Part shown: positions 27,194-35,579 of the stretch, piece by piece
Position numbering within the stretch: position 1 is the stretch's first letter
Layout: the number at the start of each line of letters is the position of its first letter
Assembly: GCA_019309115.1 (NCBI GenBank)
Contig: JAFDGW010000007.1
Coordinates: forward strand, 1-64,000
DNA from: Deltaproteobacteria bacterium
Lineage (GTDB): Bacteria; Desulfobacterota; Syntrophobacteria; Syntrophobacterales; Thermodesulforhabdaceae
DNA length: 64,000 nt
Reading direction: 5' to 3'
Made by a program: the position numbers and the translations under genes
Notes under the pieces: generated by a model
What the model saw: the letters and a program-made list of their open reading frames with translations, nothing else
What the model was told of the DNA's origin: nothing
Database searches by the model: none

Positions 27194-27844
27194 ATGACCA
27201 TTAACAAACGCATTAAAACTTTGGTTAAGAGATCCGGCCTTACCTTACAGGATTTTGCGGCCAAGGTGGGAATCAGCAAAACCACTCTTGTATCCTACCA
27301 GAAGGGTGCCACATCCCCACCTGCCAAAGTATTGCAGCGGCTTTGCGAAAGGTTTGGAGTTAATCCTGAGTGGCTACTTATGGGTAAGGGACCGATGTTG
27401 GAAGCTGAACTAATAGAAGAGCCAACGCCAGAAGATTTTGTTTTGATACCCCTGGTAAATTTCGAGCAGGCCAAGGATGGAAGCTACCTGGCAATAGAGC
27501 TACCCCATCGTAAATGCGCGTTTGAAAAGAGATGGCTGAAAAAATTTGGCAGTCCCGACAAAATGGTAATGGTGGAAATGCCTTGCGATGACATGGAACC
27601 CTTGATAAGGTTAGGCGATTACCTTATCGTTGATACTTCTCAGATTATACCAAAACATGGAAAACTCATGGTCGTCGGTGTAAACGGATGTATTATAATC
27701 AGGAAAGTTTCAAAACATCCACCAGATCTAATGTTACTTCCTTCTAACTCCCTTTATTACCCCATTTCTGCTAAACAAAACAATCAAAACGATGACATAA
27801 GATTTTTAGGCACCGTTGTCCTGCTCTGCAGGCGATTTTTGTAG
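27194..27844 (+). CDS. CI/LexA-like repressor with degenerate S24 peptidase domain
   Basis: A 216-residue regulator. Residues about 5-60 form an XRE helix-turn-helix (LTLQDFAAKVGISKTTLVSYQKG, then RFGVNPEWLLMGKGP), typical of phage CI-type repressors. Residues about 115-210 match the S24 LexA/CI fold. The usual catalytic Ser in DSMEP is Asp133 here (CDDMEP), and the usual Lys is Arg170 (IIIRKV). Both catalytic residues are therefore replaced, so self-cleavage is unlikely, and regulation may rest on ligand binding or dimer state. AGGAGG precedes ATG. Its last 39 bases overlap the convergent diadenylate cyclase gene. No prophage genes surround it. Confidence 0.82.
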   Translation: MTINKRIKTLVKRSGLTLQDFAAKVGISKTTLVSYQKGATSPPAKVLQRLCERFGVNPEWLLMGKGPMLEAELIEEPTPEDFVLIPLVNFEQAKDGSYLAIELPHRKCAFEKRWLKKFGSPDKMVMVEMPCDDMEPLIRLGDYLIVDTSQIIPKHGKLMVVGVNGCIIIRKVSKHPPDLMLLPSNSLYYPISAKQNNQNDDIRFLGTVVLLCRRFL

Positions 27845-29296
27845 ATGCTGGTTATGTTCTGGTCGCCTGGTGACCACGTAGGTAACTGTAACCTTTTCCG
27901 GAGCACCCGGTGCTAGGCGTACGGAGGCAGGGGTCAAGACAACGGGAACCACCTGGCTTCCGGACTTTCGAATCACATCCAACCTAAGGGGAACCGTATA
28001 AATAGTTCTTATATTTTCGAGAATGAACTTTCCACCAATTATTTTTACTCGTTGTGGATTTATAATTACCTTGGATATGAGAAGTGAATCGTCAAGGTGG
28101 CCAACCCAATCAGCTTGAACCATCACCTCTTTTGTTACAATACGGTCAAGAAACACTTCGACGAAGTGTGGTTCAATGCGATTAAGTTCTATTCCGGGTG
28201 GCATAGAAACGTTTTCCTGAGCAATGGGCAGTATGTTTTTACCTTCCACGGCCTTGCTGAGATCGATTTGAACGGATATTTGTTGAGGCTTCAACGCACG
28301 CAGTAAGGCACTGGCCCCGCTTATATGCAACCTGACCGCTGAAGGACGAGCATCCAGTATTTCAAGCCCCTGCGGTCTGTTCAGGAATTCAATGGGCACG
28401 TCGAAAGATATAATAACGTCCTTGCTGCGGGTAAAACCGAACCATATAGAAGTTATGACAACAAGAGAAGCGAATGCCGCGATTATTGTTTTTATAACCT
28501 CTCGTTGCCTCGTTACTCGTTCTCTTCCATACTCCCTAATTCCGGTGTGTTCCTCAAGTTCGGCCTGCAAATCTTCTGGATCCGGCACGGCTCTTATTTC
28601 ACCACTCTTTGCTACCGAAATGCGTCCCCTTTCTTCCGAAACTACAATCACAAAGGCATCGCTCCTCTCGGATATTCCAAGTGCCGCCCTGTGGCGGGTA
28701 CCGTAAAAGGTGGGCAAATCGGATCGTTGCGACAGAGGGAGAAGCACACCAACCTCTTTGATAATATCCCCCTCTATTATTGCCGCCCCATCATGAACGG
28801 GATTGTTTGGCCAGAAAATGCTCAGAAGCATCTCTTCAGAAACCTTGCCGTTCCAAGGAATGCCACCGTGTACCAACTCTGAGATATCTTCGCGACCGGG
28901 AAAAACTAGCAAGGCGCCAATGCGTTTTTTACCCATCTGCGTAACGGCTTTAGCTATGATTTCTGCGGGGCTTTCAATTATCATGGCGGGAGTGCCCCAC
29001 AGAAAACTCTTTAGATTGTGAACTTGTAAGACTGTTCTAAGCTCATTTCTGAAGACCACTATTATGATGATCGCCGCAACTGCAATGATGGCCTGCAAAA
29101 CCCAGCTAGTTATTACGAGTCCAAGCCCTACAGCAACCTTCTGGCTGATCCACAGTATCGCAATTCCGATGATGACTTTGAAAGCGTTGGTCTGATGAAA
29201 GAGAATGTAGATGCGAAAAAGGATATAGCTATTAATGAGGATGTCCAGTAAATCCTGCCATCGGATGGAATGCAAAAAGCCGAACACAGCTCCCAT
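27806..29296 (-). CDS. cdaA: Diadenylate cyclase CdaA fused to YbbR/CdaR-type domains
   Basis: A 496-residue membrane protein that combines two parts usually made by adjacent genes. Residues 1-100 contain about three membrane helices; residues about 105-250 are the DAC domain with DGA (about 169, VHDGAAIIEGD) and RHR (about 200, GTRHRAALGISE), both needed to make cyclic di-AMP from ATP. After a fourth helix (about 270-288) come YbbR repeats as in CdaR, on the outer face. Cyclic di-AMP controls potassium and osmotic balance in other bacteria. The gene ends an operon with uvrC and a DUF2914-like gene. Activity seems intact; the fusion may give built-in control. Confidence 0.9.
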   Translation of the reverse strand: MGAVFGFLHSIRWQDLLDILINSYILFRIYILFHQTNAFKVIIGIAILWISQKVAVGLGLVITSWVLQAIIAVAAIIIIVVFRNELRTVLQVHNLKSFLWGTPAMIIESPAEIIAKAVTQMGKKRIGALLVFPGREDISELVHGGIPWNGKVSEEMLLSIFWPNNPVHDGAAIIEGDIIKEVGVLLPLSQRSDLPTFYGTRHRAALGISERSDAFVIVVSEERGRISVAKSGEIRAVPDPEDLQAELEEHTGIREYGRERVTRQREVIKTIIAAFASLVVITSIWFGFTRSKDVIISFDVPIEFLNRPQGLEILDARPSAVRLHISGASALLRALKPQQISVQIDLSKAVEGKNILPIAQENVSMPPGIELNRIEPHFVEVFLDRIVTKEVMVQADWVGHLDDSLLISKVIINPQRVKIIGGKFILENIRTIYTVPLRLDVIRKSGSQVVPVVLTPASVRLAPGAPEKVTVTYVVTRRPEHNQHLQKSPAEQDNGA

Positions 29297-29300
29297 TTAT

Positions 29301-29795
29301 TCAGTCCGTTATACTGAACATTAAAACACCTAGAACCCTGCCCGTGGTTCCATCGACAATTTCAACCTGCCACGGACCCTTGTCCGCTTCACGCAATTGA
29401 ATGAAGCTATAAACGGGCTTTCCCGGTTCGCTTAGCTTTAGCGATATTTGAGTACTTAATTCGCCCCTGTGATACCATCGATGATATACCACAGCACCGA
29501 GGGGAAGACCATCAAAAACTGTATAACAAAAAACCTGACCTTTTCTTACGGGAAAAACCACCGAAGCACCAATGCACTCATCTGCCACGACCGATTCACA
29601 CATCTGCGCCTGAAGCAGCCTAGCAGATGCTAAAGCCAAAGACATTGAACCATTGATCGACAGCATAAAGACAAATGATGAAACCAAAATTGTGAAAAAC
29701 GTCAGCGAAAAAGGCTTTTCAAGCCAGGTAAACCAGCGTGCCCAAATCTGATGAAAAAATCGGCATACTTTTGTCGGCATAGAAAAATTGTTCAT
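29301..29795 (-). CDS. DUF2914-like membrane-anchored protein
   Basis: A 164-residue protein with one membrane helix (about 27-55; SLTFFTILVSSFVFMLSI) and a C-terminal beta domain. The tail resembles DUF2914: YHRWYHRGEL, then SFIQLREADKGPWQVEIVDG and GRVLGVLMFSI. The function of DUF2914 is not known. It lies four bases before the diadenylate cyclase start and 21 bases after uvrC, so all three genes are probably on one transcript. A role at the envelope is likely from the anchor; no more can be said. Confidence 0.65.
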   Translation of the reverse strand: MNNFSMPTKVCRFFHQIWARWFTWLEKPFSLTFFTILVSSFVFMLSINGSMSLALASARLLQAQMCESVVADECIGASVVFPVRKGQVFCYTVFDGLPLGAVVYHRWYHRGELSTQISLKLSEPGKPVYSFIQLREADKGPWQVEIVDGTTGRVLGVLMFSITD

Positions 29796-29816
29796 TTTAT
29801 CCTCCTACTCTTTTTA

Positions 29817-31664
29817 TCATCTGCCGAGAAAATGAAAGAACTCATACACCCTTCGTGCTACAGAAGGCGGTATGCCCGGCACTGCCATCAAATCTTCCAG
29901 ATCTGCCTCCTTTATAGAGCTTATATCTTTGAAATACTTTAACAAAATTGCCTTCCGTTTGGGGCCAATTCCTGGAATTGCATCTAACAGAGACTGTCTT
30001 AAGGTTTGACGGCGTTTTTCACGATATCTGCTTATGGCAAACCGATGCGCTTCGTCACGCACCTTTTGAATAAATCTCAAAAGATGCAACCGGTCGGCCA
30101 GATCCAGAGGATCCTTTCTTCCTGGAACATAGACTTTTTCCTTTTGCAACCGAAGAAACCTTGAATCTTCTTCGCGTTCTTTCGCAATGGATATCACGGC
30201 CGATGAAGAATTTTTAACTTCCCTGAGCGCTGCTCTAAGCTGACCCTTGCCACCGTCGATAATCCACAGGTCAATCAAATCAAAAATTTTGCGTTCCTCT
30301 AGCCGGAATTTCCTGATGGTAAAGGCAACCATTTCGGGATCACCCTGTGCTGCCACGTTATCGTCAATGGGATAAGCTTGATACTTCGATGGATCCGGCA
30401 CCCCGTTTTTAAAGACAACGACCACACCCACCGAAAATTTACCGTGAAAGTTAGACGTATCCACGCAGGCAATATAATGGGGCACATCTGACAGTCCAAC
30501 CAAATCAGAAAGGTCGTTCAAAATGGTATTCCCAGTGGCCTTGCGCCGTACTGCCGAAGTAACATGCGCCCGTGCATTTTCAACGGCCATGGCAAGGAGT
30601 TCCTTTCTAAATCCTCTTGGACGGCATATAATAAAAACCCTCTTATTCCTTTCATTCCTGAGCCAATCTTGGATCATTTCGCGATCTTCAATGTCGCCTG
30701 ATACCACAATCTCGTCCGGAATTAGCCTGGTGCTCCCGTACATCTGACGTACGAAAGAAGCTAGGATCTCCTCGCTCCTGCCACCTGCATTGCTGACATC
30801 GTACACCCTGTGCCCCGTGACCGCACCATTTCTCACAAAGAGCACAGCTATACAGCGCACCCCTTCTGATTCGCACAGGCCAATGTAATCTTGATTCGTG
30901 TAGTGAGGTGTTACCACCGTTTGTTTGGAAATCACCGCATCAATGGCTTTAATCCGGTCACGTAGCTCAGCTGCCCTTTCAAATTCCAACTCATCGGCAG
31001 CCTTTTTCATTTCTTTCACCAGTTCGGCCTTAACTGAATCAACTCCTCCGTTTAGAAAATTAACGAGCTTGTTGACTGACTCAAGATAGACCTCTCGACT
31101 TATCCGACCGCTACAAGGTGCCGGGCACAAGCCGAGATCGTAGTTAAGGCAGGGCCTTTTTCGCCTGACAAGGACTTTGCCGGAACACGTCCGGATGGGA
31201 AAAGCCCTGCGTAATAATTTAACGGCTTCCTTTAACCTGAATCCAGACGTGTACGGCCCAAAATATAATGCTCCATCGTTTTTTAAACGACGTACTATTT
31301 CAAGGCGCGGGAATTCTTCCCTGAGGTCAATCCTCAGAGCAGGATAATTTTTATCATCACGCAGCACCACATTGTATCTGGGCCGGAAGTGCTTAATTAA
31401 TTGAGCTTCTAATACAAAGGCGTTATGCTCATCTCTGGTTACAACGAACTCCACGGATAAGGCCCGCTTGAGAAGGGCAGAAACCTTAATTCCTACGTTT
31501 TCCCTCCAGTAAGAACCAAGTCTTTTTCTGAGGTTTTTGGCCTTTCCCACATAAAGCACCTTCCCCTCAGAGTCCCGGAAGAGGTACACTCCAGGGCTTT
31601 CGGGAACTTCGGCAACGTTGAGCGAATCAATATGAACTCTTGTTGTATCGTCGAGCACTACCAT
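29817..31664 (-). CDS. uvrC: UvrC, excinuclease ABC subunit C
   Basis: A 615-residue UvrC of standard length. It makes both incisions around a DNA lesion after UvrAB has loaded. Domains in order: GIY-YIG nuclease (about 22-100; VYLFRDSEGKVLYVGKAKNL), UVR motif that binds UvrB (about 205-240; ADELEFERAAELRDRI), the RNase-H-like second nuclease (about 380-540; CVDTSNFHG, LWIIDGGKGQL) and a C-terminal helix-hairpin-helix pair (IPGIGPKRKAILLKYF, VPGIPPSVARRVYEFF). It is first in a run with the DUF2914-like and diadenylate cyclase genes and diverges from the flippase gene. Confidence 0.97.
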   Translation of the reverse strand: MVVLDDTTRVHIDSLNVAEVPESPGVYLFRDSEGKVLYVGKAKNLRKRLGSYWRENVGIKVSALLKRALSVEFVVTRDEHNAFVLEAQLIKHFRPRYNVVLRDDKNYPALRIDLREEFPRLEIVRRLKNDGALYFGPYTSGFRLKEAVKLLRRAFPIRTCSGKVLVRRKRPCLNYDLGLCPAPCSGRISREVYLESVNKLVNFLNGGVDSVKAELVKEMKKAADELEFERAAELRDRIKAIDAVISKQTVVTPHYTNQDYIGLCESEGVRCIAVLFVRNGAVTGHRVYDVSNAGGRSEEILASFVRQMYGSTRLIPDEIVVSGDIEDREMIQDWLRNERNKRVFIICRPRGFRKELLAMAVENARAHVTSAVRRKATGNTILNDLSDLVGLSDVPHYIACVDTSNFHGKFSVGVVVVFKNGVPDPSKYQAYPIDDNVAAQGDPEMVAFTIRKFRLEERKIFDLIDLWIIDGGKGQLRAALREVKNSSSAVISIAKEREEDSRFLRLQKEKVYVPGRKDPLDLADRLHLLRFIQKVRDEAHRFAISRYREKRRQTLRQSLLDAIPGIGPKRKAILLKYFKDISSIKEADLEDLMAVPGIPPSVARRVYEFFHFLGR

Positions 31665-31810
31665 GATATTTCACCCCGAACCCGTAGTTAATGCATATAA
31701 ACAAATTCTTGAATAGAGTACCTCCTCGAAATTTTCAAAAAACCCCCATTGAGAAAAGTGCATGTCATTTTTGCATGAATGCTTATAATGTGACACCGAG
31801 GTGTTGGCGG

Positions 31811-33175
31811 ATGCAAGCTGGTTTATTGAAAAAGCTCGCAACAGAAATCAAAGATACAGCGAAACACCCTCGTTCTATACTGAAGGGGGCACTTTTTAGG
31901 AACACTGCTATTTTGCTTTCTGGCGATGCGTCCGCTCGACTGATTTCTCTGGCTTCTCTTACAATCACCGTTAGATCTCTTGGTCCCGAATACTTTGGAA
32001 TGCTTGCGCTGGCAGAAACCTACGCAAAGCTCGTGGATCGGATTGTCAACTTTCAGTCCTGGTCGGGGGTCATAAAGTACGGTTCGGAAGCGCTGCAGGA
32101 CGAACGTAGAGAGGACATGCCGTCACTTGTGATGGCGGGTTACAAACTGGACATCCTTTCCGCCATCGTTGGTTTTTTTTTGGCCTATTCGTTGGTTCCT
32201 CAAGTGGCAAAATATTTCGGATGGAAACAAGAGATGGTCCTGGCTGCGAAAACTTACACCTTCCTAATTTTAATGAACATCACCGGAACTCCCATCGGCA
32301 TTCTCCGCCTTACTGAAAACTTCAACCTTCTGGCAAAGCAACGAATAATTTACAGTTTCCTTCGTTTTGGCGCCGTAACCTACGCTGCAATCACAAAAGG
32401 GACCCTTATTCATTTTATTTTAGCATGGCTTTTGTCTGAGATAACAGGATATGTGATACTAAACTCCTATGCCTTTAAAATAATTAAGCGAAACAATTGG
32501 TTACCTTCAAAAGGAAGAATCAAGGGAGCGCCAAAGGGTTTTCTACCCTTCGTTTTGTGGACAAACCTGGCGAGTACTGTGAATGTTCCAATACGTTTTC
32601 TTGATATTTTCCTTGTTTCTTCAATCGTATCCGTCCAGGCTGCAGGGATTTACAAGGTATTTCAGCAGATAAGCCATGTACTGAAAAAGCCAGCCGAACC
32701 TCTTGGTCAGGTCGTGTTTCCGTATTTTAGCAAACTAATTGCCGAGAAGTCGTACAAAAACCTTATACTCTCTGGGGGAAAGATACTTCTGCTCGTGAGC
32801 TTTGGTGCTTTTTTCGGGGCAACTCTCCTTGGATTATCGGCTGGTTGGTGGCTGCCAGGTATTTTTGGTGAAGATTTTAGACCGTTTGTTTTTTATTTCT
32901 TTCTGTACATTGTCGTACAGGCATTGGCTGTGGCAATTATTCCGGTAGATGCACTCTTTATTGCTCTGGGATTGGTCCAAAAGAATTTCATCATCCAGCT
33001 CCTTGCCAATATATCTTTTTTAGTAAGTGCTTACGTGCTGGGCAGACACTTTGGGCTTCAAGGAATTATATTGGCATTGGCGATACATCCGATCATAATA
33101 GCAACCATGAAAACAACCCTAGCCGTTAAGGAAATCAATGAAAATGCTTTTAGAGACAGAGGGAAACATCTATGA
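31811..33175 (+). CDS. Wzx-like polysaccharide flippase
   Basis: A 454-residue integral membrane protein with about twelve to fourteen helices and the general form of the MATE-like polysaccharide/O-antigen flippases (LTITVRSLGPEYFGMLALAE near the N-terminus). Such proteins turn lipid-linked glycan units over the inner membrane. I place the start at ATG 31811, with GAGGTG seven bases upstream and a TATAAT (31784-31789) before it; an in-frame ATG at 31691 would add 40 residues unlike a membrane protein and lies ahead of that TATAAT. It overlaps the next glycosyltransferase gene by four bases (ATGA). The pair suggests a small surface-glycan unit. Confidence 0.8.
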   Translation: MQAGLLKKLATEIKDTAKHPRSILKGALFRNTAILLSGDASARLISLASLTITVRSLGPEYFGMLALAETYAKLVDRIVNFQSWSGVIKYGSEALQDERREDMPSLVMAGYKLDILSAIVGFFLAYSLVPQVAKYFGWKQEMVLAAKTYTFLILMNITGTPIGILRLTENFNLLAKQRIIYSFLRFGAVTYAAITKGTLIHFILAWLLSEITGYVILNSYAFKIIKRNNWLPSKGRIKGAPKGFLPFVLWTNLASTVNVPIRFLDIFLVSSIVSVQAAGIYKVFQQISHVLKKPAEPLGQVVFPYFSKLIAEKSYKNLILSGGKILLLVSFGAFFGATLLGLSAGWWLPGIFGEDFRPFVFYFFLYIVVQALAVAIIPVDALFIALGLVQKNFIIQLLANISFLVSAYVLGRHFGLQGIILALAIHPIIIATMKTTLAVKEINENAFRDRGKHL

Positions 33176-34290
33176 AACCCAAAATTGCCTACATTTCGAG
33201 ATCTCTCTTCCCATCAACGACTGCAAACAGCATTAATGTTATGAAGATGTGTGAAGCCTTTGCCAGAGCTGGGCATAACGTAAACCTTGTAGGGTTGATA
33301 GCACGCCCCATGACTTCGCTTTATGATGTTTTCTCATATTACGGCATTAAAACCCCATTCAGGGTTTATTCTGTAACCATGTCCAAGGGCATGGAAGTAA
33401 AGGCAGATTATATTTTCAGATCGGTTATGATAGCCCGACTTATAAATCCCGACCTTGTTTATACCAGGGTTCTGGAAGCTGCATTGCTTGCTTCATCGAT
33501 CGGGTTACCCACCATCTTTGAAGCCCACAAAATGCCACGGACAATACTTTCCAAGGCATCAGCTAGGTTATTGTTCAAAATGCCTCGGTTTTTACGACTG
33601 ATAACCATAACAAAACACTTGGCCAATAAATTTGCAAAGAACTATGGCATTACCCCCAGCAAGATTGTTGTGGCTCACGACGGAGCTGACCTTCCAGAAA
33701 AGACAGGCTTCGCCTGCCCTTTTGACAAATCAGAGAAGTTTTTTCATGTTGGTTATGTGGGTCATATCTATCCTGGAAAAGGAATGGAAATAATTGTAGA
33801 GCTCGCAAAAACGATTCAATGGGCTATGTTTCACATCGTCGGAGGGCGCCCTCAGGATGTGGCTTTTTGGAAAAAGAAGACCAACGGTCTGGATAATGTG
33901 CACTTTTATGGGTTTGTCCGGCCACACAGGACCCAGGCATTCCGAGAGCATTTTGATGTAGTGCTAGCGCCATATTTACGAAACATTTCCAATTGCACTA
34001 AAAATTTCGATACGGAATGGAATATATCGCCGCTGAAACTGTTTGAGTACATGGCTTCTGGATGTACAATTGTAGCATCGGATCTTCCATCGATACGAGA
34101 AGTAATCACCAGTGGTGTTCACGGCATTTTAATACCTCCAGAAGACATACCGGCATGGGTTGAAGTCCTGAATTACCTCAGAGAGAACCCCGACGTTCGC
34201 AGAAGGCTGGGCATCAATGCAAAACAACTCTTTTTGAAAAACTATACATGGGACAGAAGAGCATTTCGGGTGCTTGAAGGCATCCCGTGA
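33172..34290 (+). CDS. Family 4 glycosyltransferase
   Basis: A 372-residue GT-B glycosyltransferase. The N-terminal part has a start-of-fold strand (KIAYISRSLFPSTTANSINV), and the C-terminal part shows donor-site features: VGHIYPGKGMEIIVELAK, HIVGG, and SPLKLFEYMASGCTIVASDLPS with the second Glu of the E-x7-E-type motif in LFEYMASG. It probably adds a sugar to a lipid-linked surface glycan. It is translationally coupled to the flippase gene by ATGA. A bidirectional hairpin (34303-34340) ends the unit. The sugar is not known. Confidence 0.8.
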   Translation: MKPKIAYISRSLFPSTTANSINVMKMCEAFARAGHNVNLVGLIARPMTSLYDVFSYYGIKTPFRVYSVTMSKGMEVKADYIFRSVMIARLINPDLVYTRVLEAALLASSIGLPTIFEAHKMPRTILSKASARLLFKMPRFLRLITITKHLANKFAKNYGITPSKIVVAHDGADLPEKTGFACPFDKSEKFFHVGYVGHIYPGKGMEIIVELAKTIQWAMFHIVGGRPQDVAFWKKKTNGLDNVHFYGFVRPHRTQAFREHFDVVLAPYLRNISNCTKNFDTEWNISPLKLFEYMASGCTIVASDLPSIREVITSGVHGILIPPEDIPAWVEVLNYLRENPDVRRRLGINAKQLFLKNYTWDRRAFRVLEGIP

Positions 34291-34302
34291 AAGAGCCGCA
34301 AG

Positions 34303-34340
34303 AGAGGAAATCCCCGCGCAATGTTTCGGGGACTTCCTCT
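34303..34340. terminator. Bidirectional terminator-like hairpin
   Basis: AGAGGAA + TCCCCG pairs with CGGGGA + TTCCTCT around a 10-base loop, with one internal mismatch. It lies between the convergent glycosyltransferase and secG genes and could end transcription from both sides, though T-runs are weak. Confidence 0.5.
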
Positions 34341-34353
34341 GAGTAAGAACTGA

Positions 34354-34776
34354 CTATTGTTTGCTATTTTGGCTACCTGTTTTTTCGGACGATGAAGACT
34401 CTTTGGTAGGTTGATCCGTCGCCGCAGCAGACTGCTTCGGTGTTTGCTTGTCTGAATTAGACGGAACAACCACATTTACGGGCTTCGCTGCAGGAAGGGT
34501 TGGGGTGGTTTGCTCCTTTGCAGGTCTATCCATGACAGATTTGGAAACAGGGTGTCCAGAATAATAGGTCAAGATTAAGCAATTCGCCATGAACAAAACG
34601 GCTATAACGGCGGTCACTTTTCCCATAACAGTAGTTGCGCCTGTAGCGCCAAAAAGCGTACGCGAAGCCCCACCAAAAGCTGCTCCGATCTCTGCCCCAC
34701 GGCCCGTTTGAAGTAAGACAATAGCTATCAGAAGTAAGCAAATAATCACGTGAAAGATTATCAGTATCGTGTGCAT
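34354..34776 (-). CDS. secG: SecG, preprotein translocase subunit
   Basis: A 140-residue SecG. The first 75 residues hold the family core: two membrane helices around a short loop (ICLLLIAIVLLQTGRGAEIGAAFGG, TLFGATGATTVMGKVTAVIAVLF). The remaining 65 residues are a Pro/Ser/Gln-rich tail, longer than in E. coli and common in deltaproteobacteria. SecG assists SecYE in protein export through the inner membrane. It is the last gene of the glycolytic operon, 23 bases after tpiA; the tpiA-secG order is widespread in bacteria. Confidence 0.92.
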   Translation of the reverse strand: MHTILIIFHVIICLLLIAIVLLQTGRGAEIGAAFGGASRTLFGATGATTVMGKVTAVIAVLFMANCLILTYYSGHPVSKSVMDRPAKEQTTPTLPAAKPVNVVVPSNSDKQTPKQSAAATDQPTKESSSSEKTGSQNSKQ

Positions 34777-34799
34777 CTCTTAAAGATTCTCCTTAAAAT

Positions 34800-35558
34800 T
34801 CAACGGTATTCAATTATTCGCTTAAACGATGAAACTTCCAAGCTCGCTCCACCAACCAACAACCCGTCAATATCGGGTTCCTTCATCAGTTCATCAACAT
34901 TGTCTGGTTTCACGGAGCCTCCATATAATATTCTCAAGCCTTCCGCAACACTTTTATCGCCAGAGATCTTTTCTATGGTACTCCGAATGAAGGTGTGTAC
35001 TTCCTGTGCCTGTGCTGGCGAAGCTGTCTTGCCCGTGCCTATAGCCCACACCGGTTCGTAGGCGATTACAATTTTTGCGAGGCTCTGAACGTCAATGTCA
35101 AGAAGCCCTTCCTTTAGCTGCCGTTCCACCACTTGAAAGGTTTGACCTGCTTCTCTTTCTTCAAGCTTTTCCCCCACACACAGTACGGGGCTAAGTCCGG
35201 CGCGAAGCAAGGCTTTTACCTTTTTACTGATCATCTCATCGGTTTCTCCGAAAATATTTCGCCTTTCAGAGTGCCCTACCAGGACATAGCTGCAACCGAC
35301 ATCTTTCAGCATCACCGGAGATATCTCGCCAGTGTAAGCGCCTTTTTCCTCCCAGAAACAGTTCTGAGCACCCAAAAAGAAATCCCCTCGGTTCAGAGCA
35401 TTCCCAACCGCATGCAACGCCGTAAAAGGTGGCACTATAAGCACCTCCCTGTCGTCGAGACTCTCTACCAGTTTCTGAAGTTCCTCCACGAATTTAACTG
35501 CCTCGGAAATCGTTTTGTGCATCTTCCAATTTGCCGCCACGAGGGATTTTCGAGCCAT
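34800..35558 (-). CDS. tpiA: Triosephosphate isomerase
   Basis: A 252-residue TIM-barrel isomerase that interconverts dihydroxyacetone phosphate and glyceraldehyde 3-phosphate. Key parts are visible: AANWKMHK (Asn, Lys), the electrophilic His in VLVGHSERR, the catalytic Glu in IAYEPVWAIGTG, and the phosphate-binding LYGGSVKPDN and DGLLVGGASL. Length is standard. It lies 21 bases after pgk and 23 bases before secG, within the triose-phosphate operon. Confidence 0.97.
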   Translation of the reverse strand: MARKSLVAANWKMHKTISEAVKFVEELQKLVESLDDREVLIVPPFTALHAVGNALNRGDFFLGAQNCFWEEKGAYTGEISPVMLKDVGCSYVLVGHSERRNIFGETDEMISKKVKALLRAGLSPVLCVGEKLEEREAGQTFQVVERQLKEGLLDIDVQSLAKIVIAYEPVWAIGTGKTASPAQAQEVHTFIRSTIEKISGDKSVAEGLRILYGGSVKPDNVDELMKEPDIDGLLVGGASLEVSSFKRIIEYR

Positions 35559-35579
35559 CAGGTTTCCTCCCTTTCTTAT

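Noticed and set aside
31691-31810. Forty-residue N-terminal extension of the flippase
   Set aside because: It precedes a TATAAT and a ribosome site and has no membrane or family features.
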